A stretch of 36,457 nt of DNA, taken from contig JBHHZM010000015.1 of assembly GCA_046758065.1 (NCBI GenBank), forward strand, positions 1-36,457, given 5' to 3'. The translations under genes and the position numbers were made by a program. This DNA is from JBHHZM01 sp046758065. GTDB lineage: Bacteria > Pseudomonadota > Alphaproteobacteria > JAAXGF01. The notes under the pieces were generated by a model, which was not told where the DNA came from, ran no database searches, and worked only from the letters and a program-made list of their open reading frames with translations. This document shows, one piece after another, positions 1-6,178 of this stretch. The stretch's first letter is position 1, and the number at the start of each line of letters is the position of its first letter.

Positions 1-1
1 G

Positions 2-496
2 CCGGTGGCGAGCCAGCCCTACTACAACGCCTTCAACCGCATGCCCGAGGTCGAGCTGCTGCCCGCCTGCGCGCACTACGGCCTCGGCGTCGTGCCCTAC
101 AGCCCGATCGCGCGCGGCGTGCTCGCCGGCAAGTATCCGCCGGGCCAGCCGCCGCCCGCCGGAAGCCGCGCCGGACGCAAGGACAAGCGCATCCTGGAGA
201 GCGAGTTCCGCGAGGAATCGCTGGTCCTCGCGCAGCAAGTCAAGGCGCACGCCGAGGCGCGCGGCATGAGCGCGGCGCAGTTCGCCTTCGCCTGGGTGAT
301 CCACAACCGGCTGGTAACGGCGGCGATCGCCGGCCCGCGCACCGCGGAGCAAATGGCCGAATATCTCGGCGCGCCCGTGATCGCGCTCGACGCCGAGGAC
401 GAAGCGCTGATCGACCGTCTGGTCGCTCCCGGCCATCCCTCGACGCCCGGCTACAGCGATCCGGCCTATCCCATCGAGGGCCGCGTGCCCCGTTGA
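2..496 (+). CDS. Aldo/keto reductase, C-terminal part (cut by window edge)
   Basis: The reading frame is already open at the left edge, so only the C-terminal ~164 residues are present and the true start lies outside the window. The fragment contains YYNAFNR, LLPACAHYGLGVVPYSPIARG and GVLAGKY, which fit the late strands and helices of the aldo/keto reductase TIM barrel (family knowledge). The catalytic Tyr/Lys/His region would lie upstream. The IAGPRTAEQMAEYLGA stretch is the usual NADP(H)-binding end of these enzymes. The predicted role is cytosolic NAD(P)H-dependent reduction of a carbonyl substrate; the substrate cannot be told. The stop codon is about 36 bases from the preferred start of the amidase, so the two are probably co-transcribed. 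Confidence 0.85.
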   Translation, partial: PVASQPYYNAFNRMPEVELLPACAHYGLGVVPYSPIARGVLAGKYPPGQPPPAGSRAGRKDKRILESEFREESLVLAQQVKAHAEARGMSAAQFAFAWVIHNRLVTAAIAGPRTAEQMAEYLGAPVIALDAEDEALIDRLVAPGHPSTPGYSDPAYPIEGRVPR

Positions 497-531
497 GGAA
501 CGGGCGCCGGAAGTTAAAGGGAGACCCGCAC

Positions 532-1935
532 GTGTCCGACGACGATCTGGCATATACCCCGGCTGTCGATCTGGTCGCCGCCTATCGCGCCGGGCGGCTC
601 TCGCCCGTCGAGGCGGTGCGGGCAGCGCTCGATCGCATCGACGCTCATGACGGGCGGCTCAACGCTTTTTGTCTGGTCGACCGCGAGGGCGCGCTCGCCG
701 CGGCGCGTCAATCGGAAGCGCGCTGGGCGGCCGGGGAGCCCTTGGGCCGGCTCGACGGCGTGCCGGTCGGCGTCAAGGATCTGCTGCTGACCAAGGGCTG
801 GCCCACGCTGCGCGGCTCGCGAACGATCGCGGCCGACCAGCCCTGGGAAACCGACGCGCCCGCGGCCGCCCGGCTGCGCGAGCACGGCGCGGTGCTGCTC
901 GGCAAGACGACGACTTGCGAGTACGGCTGGAAGGGCGTGACCGACAGCCCGCTCTGCGGCATCACCCGCAACCCGTGGAACCCCGAGCGCACGCCGGGCG
1001 GTTCGTCGGGCGGTTCGGCGGCGGCGGTGGCGGCCGGCATGGCGCCGCTTGCCATCGGCACCGACGGCGGCGGCTCGATCCGCATCCCCTGCGGCTTCAC
1101 CGGCCTCGCCGGCGTCAAGGGCAGCTTCGGCCGGGTGCCGGTCTATCCGGCGAGTCCTTTCGGTACGCTGTCGCACGTCGGCCCGATCGCGCGCACCGTC
1201 GCCGACGCCGCGCTGATGCTCGACGTCATGGCCGGACCGGATCCGCGCGACTGGCTGGCGTTGCCGTCGCCGCCGTCGGACTGGCTCGCCGAACTCGACG
1301 CCGGTGTCGCGGGGCTGCGGATCGCTTTTAGCGCCGATCTCAGTTTCGCGCGGGTCGATCCAGAGGTGGCCGCGTGCGTCGCCGAGGCGGCGCGGGCGTT
1401 CGAGACCCTCGGCGCCATTGTCGAGGCGGTCGATCCCGGCTTCCGCAACCCGCAGGAATGCTTTCGCACCCTGTGGTATGCGGGGGCGGCCAACGCCCTG
1501 CGCGCGATCAGCGCGGCGGGGCGCGCGGCGATGGACCCCGGCCTCGTCGCGATCGCCGAGGAAGGCGCCAAGCTGACGGCGCTTGACCTGCTGGCGGCGG
1601 AGAACGCGCGCGCCGGTCTCGGCCTTGGCATGGCCGAGTTTCACCGCGACCATGACCTCCTGCTGACGCCCACGCTGCCCATCCCCGCTTTCGCCGCGGG
1701 CGAGGAGGTTCCGCCCGGCTCGGGCGTCGAGCGCTGGATCGAATGGACGCCGTTCAGCTACCCCTTCAACCTCACCGGTCAGCCGGCGGCCTCGGTGCCG
1801 TGCGGTTTTACCGACGAGGGCCTGCCGGTGGGCTTGCAGATCGTCGGTCCGCGCTATGCCGACTCCCTTGTTTTGCGGGCCGCGAGGGCTTACGAAAACG
1901 CCGCTCCGACGGCATGGCAACACCCCCCGCTTTAG
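532..1935 (+). CDS. Amidase, amidase-signature family
   Basis: This 467-residue protein belongs to the amidase-signature (AS) hydrolases, which cleave amide bonds with a Ser-cisSer-Lys triad. The proposed lysine is K82 in GVPVGVKDLLLTKG, the cis-serine is S158 in TPGGSSGGSAAAVAAG, and the nucleophile is S182 in IGTDGGGSIRIPCGF. I chose GTG at 532 because an AGGGAG ribosome-binding site lies about 10 bases upstream. A TTG at 493 would overlap the reductase stop but has no such site. The substrate is not predictable. GatA is unlikely because no gatB or gatC lies nearby and the neighbour is a reductase, which suggests a small catabolic or detoxifying operon. No signal peptide is visible, so it is cytosolic. 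Confidence 0.93.
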   Translation: MSDDDLAYTPAVDLVAAYRAGRLSPVEAVRAALDRIDAHDGRLNAFCLVDREGALAAARQSEARWAAGEPLGRLDGVPVGVKDLLLTKGWPTLRGSRTIAADQPWETDAPAAARLREHGAVLLGKTTTCEYGWKGVTDSPLCGITRNPWNPERTPGGSSGGSAAAVAAGMAPLAIGTDGGGSIRIPCGFTGLAGVKGSFGRVPVYPASPFGTLSHVGPIARTVADAALMLDVMAGPDPRDWLALPSPPSDWLAELDAGVAGLRIAFSADLSFARVDPEVAACVAEAARAFETLGAIVEAVDPGFRNPQECFRTLWYAGAANALRAISAAGRAAMDPGLVAIAEEGAKLTALDLLAAENARAGLGLGMAEFHRDHDLLLTPTLPIPAFAAGEEVPPGSGVERWIEWTPFSYPFNLTGQPAASVPCGFTDEGLPVGLQIVGPRYADSLVLRAARAYENAAPTAWQHPPL

Positions 1936-2101
1936 CTCGGAATTCGTCGCGAGGCCTCGGAATCCGCCAATAATTGGTTAACGGTTTTTTCACTTCCGGT
2001 TCCTAGACTGGTGGACTGGGGCGTCCACTCCGACACCTCGGCCTGGTACGGAATTTTCCGTTTTGAGGCGCCAGTGGGCTCAGACCTGAAAGGAGCCAAC
2101 G

Positions 2102-2395
2102 ATGTTTCGCATTGCATTTATGGTTGCGCTTCTTGCCGCCGTCCCCGCGATGGCGCAGGAAGCCGCGCCCTGCGTGAAACGGTCGGACTTTCTCAAGCAT
2201 CTTTCCACGAACTACGATGAAGCACCCGTCGCGATGGGCGTGACGGCGAGCGGCCGGGTACTCGAAATCACCGCTTCCGACAACGGGTCGTGGACCATCA
2301 TCGTCACCATGCCGAACGGCATCTCCTGCGGCATCGCTTCGGGCGAGAGCTGGGAGAACGTGCTTCCGCCCGTGAGCAAGGGTCCGAAGGCCTGA
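2102..2395 (+). CDS. Small secreted protein, unknown function
   Basis: This 97-residue protein has an N-terminal signal peptide (MFRIAFMVALLAAVPAMA) with a likely AMA|QE cleavage, leaving about 79 mature residues in the periplasm or outside. AAAGGAG lies seven bases before the ATG. The mature part has two cysteines (in APCVKRSD and GISCGIASG) that could form a disulfide. It also has an alternating strand pattern with VLEITASDNGSWTIIVTMPNG, which looks like a small beta domain. I do not recognise a named family with certainty; similar small exported proteins with a GxSWTI(I/L) core are common in alphaproteobacteria. It stands alone, 166 bases after the amidase and ahead of a long non-coding stretch. 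Confidence 0.75.
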   Translation: MFRIAFMVALLAAVPAMAQEAAPCVKRSDFLKHLSTNYDEAPVAMGVTASGRVLEITASDNGSWTIIVTMPNGISCGIASGESWENVLPPVSKGPKA

Positions 2396-2864
2396 CGCCT
2401 CGGACGCGGTCCGTAACGATGGGGGAAGCGGGGAGGTTGGACTCGTCCGCGAGTGGCGGGTTTTGCCGCACGGGGGCGACACACGGCCGGTATCCCGTCT
2501 GAAAGGATATCGAACGATATTAATTTAACTTTTTAGTAACTCCTGGTAACTATCTGTAAAAATAACAAATATCTTGCGACAGGTTTTGGTGAACGAACCC
2601 GCTCGCCCATGACTGATTGTTGATCGAGGGTTCATCCGCCGCAGCGACAACAAGCAGGAGGATACGGTCTCCGGATGGCAAAGCATAACGCTGCAGTTCG
2701 TACATCGAGTCTTGTCCGATGCAAGGTCTTTGCTTTTGGGCATGGACATGGGGAAACAAACTAGTTAGGGTCTGCGCCGCTCGTTAACGTTAATTTTCAG
2801 TCTATACAGGTTTCACGTCGTGATTTCTTCACTCAAGGGGCGGGGGCGGTGCGGCGTCGGATCG
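2396..2864. other. Gene-poor, AT-richer intergenic region
   Basis: No convincing gene lies in these ~470 bases. From about 2505 to 2820 the base composition is clearly richer in A+T than the surroundings. It contains a perfect inverted repeat ATATCG-AA-CGATAT (2507-2520), two close GTAACT repeats (about 2535-2553) and TTAACG-TTAA (2784-2793). A TATACA hexamer at 2803-2808 could be the -10 of dacA. It has no well-placed TTGACA, and a start there would favour translation from 2865 rather than from the GTG at 2820. Short minus-strand open frames exist but lack ribosome-binding sites. Confidence 0.5.
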
Positions 2865-3995
2865 ATGCTCAAGGCGACGTTCGTAAGCCTGTGTCTGATA
2901 ATCATCGCAATCGCCGTTCCCGGTTCGCCGGCGCTGGCCGCGCGCGCGGCGGTCGTTATCGACGCCGATACTGGGGCGGTCCTGTACCAGAAGCGGGCGA
3001 ACCAGCGCCATTACCCGGCGTCACTCACCAAAATGATGACGCTCTATTTGCTGTTCGAGGCGCTCGACGAGGGCCGGATCACGCTCGCCACCCGGATGCC
3101 CGTGTCAGCCCGCGCCGCCGGTCAGCCGAAATCGAAGCTCGGCCTGCGCAGAGGCGAAAAAATCGCCGTGCACGACGCCATTCTCGCGCTCATCGTCAAG
3201 TCGGCGAACGACGTCGCCACCGTCGTTGCCGAAGCGCTGGGCGGGAAGGAATGGCGTTTCGCCCAGCAGATGACGAGAAAGGCGAGGGAGCTGGGCATGC
3301 GCCGCACCAGCTTTCGTAATGCATCGGGATTGCCCAACCGGCGCCAGGTAACGACCGCGAGCGACATGGCGACGCTCGCGCGGGCGCTCTACCGCGATTT
3401 TCCTCATTACTACCACTATTTCGCCACCCAAAGCTTCAGCTACCGGGGCAAGACCTTTCGCACGCACAACCGGCTGGTCGGCGAGTATGCCGGGGTCGAT
3501 GGCCTGAAGACCGGCTATATCCGCGCCTCGGGGTTCAATCTTGCGACCTCGGTCGGCCGCGGCGGCCGCCGCCTGGTCGCCGTCGTGTTCGGGGCGAGAA
3601 CGCCGAAGTTGCGCGACCGTGAAATGGCGGTGCTGCTCGACCGTGGCTTTACCCGGATCCACGAGCGCCCCGCCGCACCGCCACCGCCTCCGACGGAGAA
3701 GCCGTCGGTGATGGCCGCCGCGCCCTGGGCGATACAAGTGGGGGCCTACGCCCGTGTCGAGTCGGCCTATGCCGCCCTCACCGAAGGCAGGAAACATATT
3801 CCCGGTATCGTCGCCAGGGCCGCGGCGGTGGTGGTGCCGGTCGAGGAAGGCGACGGGGGGCTCTTCCGGGCCCGCTTCGTCGGCGTACGCTTCAAGCAGG
3901 CCGAACGCGGCTGTCGTATTCTCGTCCGGAGGAAACTCCCCTGCGAAGTCGTGCGCCACCTTCCCGACGCCGATACCGTGGCGCTCACCCAGTAG
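2865..3995 (+). CDS. D-alanyl-D-alanine carboxypeptidase (PBP5/S11 family) with C-terminal SPOR domain
   Basis: This periplasmic serine peptidase trims the terminal D-Ala of peptidoglycan pentapeptides. Counted from a possible upstream GTG at 2820, all three penicillin-binding motifs are present: SxxK at 68-71 (SLTK), SxN at 128-130 (SAN) and KTG at 230-232. A proline-rich linker (around 285-296) leads to a C-terminal SPOR domain beginning WAIQVGAYARVESAYAAL, which in known proteins binds denuded septal glycan. I prefer ATG 2865 because it gives a compact signal peptide ending SPALAA. GTG 2820 would add 15 residues and neither start has a strong ribosome-binding site. A rho-independent terminator follows at once, so it is probably monocistronic. 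The SPOR fusion suggests recruitment to the division site. Confidence 0.93.
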   Translation: MLKATFVSLCLIIIAIAVPGSPALAARAAVVIDADTGAVLYQKRANQRHYPASLTKMMTLYLLFEALDEGRITLATRMPVSARAAGQPKSKLGLRRGEKIAVHDAILALIVKSANDVATVVAEALGGKEWRFAQQMTRKARELGMRRTSFRNASGLPNRRQVTTASDMATLARALYRDFPHYYHYFATQSFSYRGKTFRTHNRLVGEYAGVDGLKTGYIRASGFNLATSVGRGGRRLVAVVFGARTPKLRDREMAVLLDRGFTRIHERPAAPPPPPTEKPSVMAAAPWAIQVGAYARVESAYAALTEGRKHIPGIVARAAAVVVPVEEGDGGLFRARFVGVRFKQAERGCRILVRRKLPCEVVRHLPDADTVALTQ

Positions 3996-4022
3996 TCGCG
4001 AGACGGCGCGGTTTCTTGTGAT

Positions 4023-4050
4023 GGGCGCCCCGCGAGGCGCCCGTTATTTT
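4023..4050 (+). terminator. Rho-independent terminator after the carboxypeptidase gene
   Basis: A perfect 7-bp GC-only stem, GGGCGCC (4023-4029) with GGCGCCC (4036-4042), encloses a 6-base loop and is followed by GTTATTTT. It lies 28 bases after the stop codon. Confidence 0.8.
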
Positions 4051-4143
4051 CCAATTCTGCACGCTTGGCCCGGGTAATGCTTGCCGGCGCCGCCCGCCGG
4101 GCTATGCTTCACACTGTCCCCTCGTTCGCAATGGCATCTCGGC

Positions 4144-4899
4144 ATGAGCACCATGTTCCGTTCGACGCATTTCCCGGTCGCTAACCGTCGCCGGGTCGTT
4201 CGCCTCGCAGGCCTTGCGGTCGCGGTGCTGCTTCTTGCCGGCTGTGCGTCTTCGGGGCCCGTCGACAACCCGGTTGCGCGCAACCTCACCTGGTTCTCGT
4301 ACGTTGCCGCCGACGATATCCGCACCGCCTGCGAAGCCGGCGGCGCTGACAGCTACCGCCTGATCTACAACGCCAACTTCACCGAACAAGTGAGAAGCTA
4401 CGATATCCGCGCCTTGCCCATGGACGGCGGCGCGGTGATGACGGTTCGCGTGAAAACGCCCGTACGTCTGGGCGCCTTGCGGTTGACCGCGCCGTTCACG
4501 CCCTGGCAGGCCACTCCGTTCCACCGTCGCCTGTCTTCCGAGGAGTTCGGCATCCTCGTCGATATGATGGCTGCGAGTGGCGCGTTCGGTCCCGCGCCTG
4601 CGGGCCTGCGCCTTCATTCCAGCGCCTTCTACTGGGTGGTCGCGGCCTGCCGCGGCGGGCATTTCAGCTTCAACGCCTTCCTCTACCCGTCGCGCCGTTT
4701 CGAACGGATCGCCTTCGACGACCCGTTGTCGCGTCTCGATCCGAGCGGCATTCCGTTCAACCCGCCGATCGCCGGCGCCGGTGCGCTGCGTCTTCCGGAG
4801 CAATGCGGCAGTCGTCGCGACCCTCCTCCCGAATGCCTGTATCCACCGTTCGTGTTCGAGGTCGAAGAGGACGGTCTGAAGGGCTCGGCGCTGTTGTAA
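4144..4899 (+). CDS. Lipoprotein of unknown function
   Basis: The 251-residue product starts with a basic N-region and the lipobox LLLAGC, with the modified cysteine at residue 34. It is therefore a predicted lipoprotein anchored in the inner or outer membrane. I chose the ATG at 4144 because it gives a normal lipoprotein signal; the frame extends upstream only to a TTG. The mature part has alternating strands, a central segment with EEFGILVDMMAASGAF, and several cysteines (in RTACEAGG, VAACRGG, PEQCGS and PECLYPP) that could pair as disulfides. I do not recognise a family. It lies between a terminator and the phasin promoter, so it is probably its own transcription unit. Confidence 0.75.
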   Translation: MSTMFRSTHFPVANRRRVVRLAGLAVAVLLLAGCASSGPVDNPVARNLTWFSYVAADDIRTACEAGGADSYRLIYNANFTEQVRSYDIRALPMDGGAVMTVRVKTPVRLGALRLTAPFTPWQATPFHRRLSSEEFGILVDMMAASGAFGPAPAGLRLHSSAFYWVVAACRGGHFSFNAFLYPSRRFERIAFDDPLSRLDPSGIPFNPPIAGAGALRLPEQCGSRRDPPPECLYPPFVFEVEEDGLKGSALL

Positions 4900-4941
4900 A
4901 GCGCCTTCCGAAAGTTTTTTGTGCGCTGCACAATTGATTGC

Positions 4942-4969
4942 TTGACAGGGCAATGCTCTAGCGTAGATT
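4942..4969 (+). promoter_or_regulatory. Candidate sigma-70-type promoter for the phasin gene
   Basis: A perfect TTGACA (-35) at 4942-4947 and TAGATT (-10, four of six consensus bases) at 4964-4969 are separated by 16 bases. Transcription would start near 4976, leaving a leader of about 75 bases before the preferred phasin ATG. Confidence 0.5.
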
Positions 4970-5051
4970 CGCGGATGCTGCGGCGCATCATTTTCGTGAA
5001 ATGCCGCAGAGTTCCGGGCATTCAATTCAACCCTGGTCATGGAGTGTGGCG

Positions 5052-5657
5052 ATGAAGAGCAACAAGGTTGCATCTGTTGCGGGGGGAAAGCCGGCGCCGG
5101 TGAAGCCGGCTCGGAAGGTCGAGAAGGCGACAGTCACCGTCGAGCCCGCCGTTCGGCAGGACACCGAGGTCGAGGCGATGGTCGGAACCGCCGCCGTTTC
5201 CGTCGATGAGATCTCGCGGGAACTGATCCTGAACAAGCCGGCGGCGACGGAAGCGAAAGTGACCGAGAAGGCGAAACCCCAAACGGCGTCGCGCAAGACG
5301 GCCGCCCGGGACGTCGAGGATGTGGTCCCGGTCAAGCGCGAGAACGTCGAGACGGTGGTCGATGCCGCGACGGCCGTCTTTCGCTGCTGGGAGGAGTTGG
5401 GCGCCGAGTGGATGAACTACGCCAAGTCCACGATCGAGGACGGCATGTCGGTCTCGCACGCGCTGATGGAATGCACGACCGTGGAAGAGGCATTCGACCT
5501 TCAGAACCGTTACGTCAAGAACGCCGTAGACGGCTATCTCAGCGAGAGCACGAAGCTTTCCGAGATTTCTCTCAGGATGGCGAGCGAGGCGCTTGCGCCG
5601 CTCGGCGCCGCATTCAAACAGACTGTCGAGACTTTGAACCCGCCGACGGCACGTTGA
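5052..5657 (+). CDS. Phasin family protein
   Basis: This 201-residue protein has a phasin domain in its C-terminal half (from about residue 90). Recognisable elements are CWEELGAEWMNYAKSTIEDG, then SHALMECTTVEEAFDLQNRY and the helix with YLSESTKLSEISLRM. Phasins coat polyhydroxyalkanoate granules and the matching helical domain mediates assembly (family knowledge). The N-terminal ~85 residues are rich in Lys, Ala, Pro and Val, low in complexity and probably disordered, resembling PhaF-like tails that may contact nucleic acid; that link is inference. ATG 5052 has GGAG seven bases upstream. It has its own promoter and terminator, directly ahead of clpS-clpA. Confidence 0.9.
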   Translation: MKSNKVASVAGGKPAPVKPARKVEKATVTVEPAVRQDTEVEAMVGTAAVSVDEISRELILNKPAATEAKVTEKAKPQTASRKTAARDVEDVVPVKRENVETVVDAATAVFRCWEELGAEWMNYAKSTIEDGMSVSHALMECTTVEEAFDLQNRYVKNAVDGYLSESTKLSEISLRMASEALAPLGAAFKQTVETLNPPTAR

Positions 5658-5684
5658 GCCGGCGCGGAACGCACAGAGTGACGG

Positions 5685-5717
5685 AGCCCGGCGGCCATGA
5701 CCGTCGGGCTTTTTTTA
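5685..5717 (+). terminator. Rho-independent terminator after the phasin gene
   Basis: AGCCCGGCGG (5685-5694) pairs with CCGTCGGGCT (5701-5710) with a single G-T wobble, around a 6-base loop. A run of T residues follows from 5710. Confidence 0.88.
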
Positions 5718-5838
5718 TTTCGCGCCGATCGCGGGCGAAAGGGCGATGCGTGTTAACCTTCCTTAACCCCTTTAATTGCAGACTGGAAATCCGATATCAT
5801 TGCCTGTAGCGACGAAGTTCGGGGGTCGTGCGGCGAAA

Positions 5839-6162
5839 ATGAGTGAGCACAAGCGCGACGAGGGCGGACCGAGCACCTCGGTCGTCACCAAGACGCGGCC
5901 GAAGACCAAGAAGCCCGCGATGTACAAGGTGCTTCTCCTGAACGACGATTACACGCCGATGGAGTTCGTGGTCCTGGTTCTCGAACGCTTCTTCCGCAAG
6001 AGCCCCGAGGAGGCGACCCATATCATGCTGCATGTCCATCAACGGGGCGTTGGCATCTGCGGCGTTTATCCGTACGATGTTGCGGAAACCAAGGTGACCC
6101 AGGTGATAGACTTCGCGCGGCGTCACCAGCACCCCCTGCAATGCACGCTGGAAAAGGATTGA
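5839..6162 (+). CDS. clpS: ATP-dependent Clp protease adaptor ClpS
   Basis: ClpS delivers N-end-rule substrates to the ClpAP protease and blocks SsrA substrates. From ATG 5839 the product is 107 residues, the normal family length; the open frame upstream is only a disordered extension. The conserved core is present: YKVLLLNDDYTPMEFVV (the N-degron pocket includes the NDD segment), then THIMLHVHQRGVGICGVYP and DVAETKVTQVIDFAR. The first ~30 residues are charged and flexible, as expected for the tail that enters the ClpA pore. It lies 16 bases upstream of clpA on the same strand. Its upstream region has paired TTAAC half-sites at 5753-5766. Confidence 0.97.
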   Translation: MSEHKRDEGGPSTSVVTKTRPKTKKPAMYKVLLLNDDYTPMEFVVLVLERFFRKSPEEATHIMLHVHQRGVGICGVYPYDVAETKVTQVIDFARRHQHPLQCTLEKD

Positions 6163-6178
6163 GCGGAGCCGCCAACCC

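Noticed and set aside
1955..2000. AT-rich CCAATAATTGG and T-run as a terminator after the amidase gene
   Set aside because: The pairing is five bases with essentially no loop, so a stable hairpin cannot form.
2525..2759. Minus-strand open frames of about 70 residues in the AT-richer region
   Set aside because: No ribosome-binding site, atypical residue composition and overlap of two frames; the segment MYELQRYALPSGDRILLLVV looks faintly protein-like but is too weak to call.
2784..2793. TTAACGTTAA as a CtrA site
   Set aside because: Only two bases separate the TTAA strings; the consensus needs seven.
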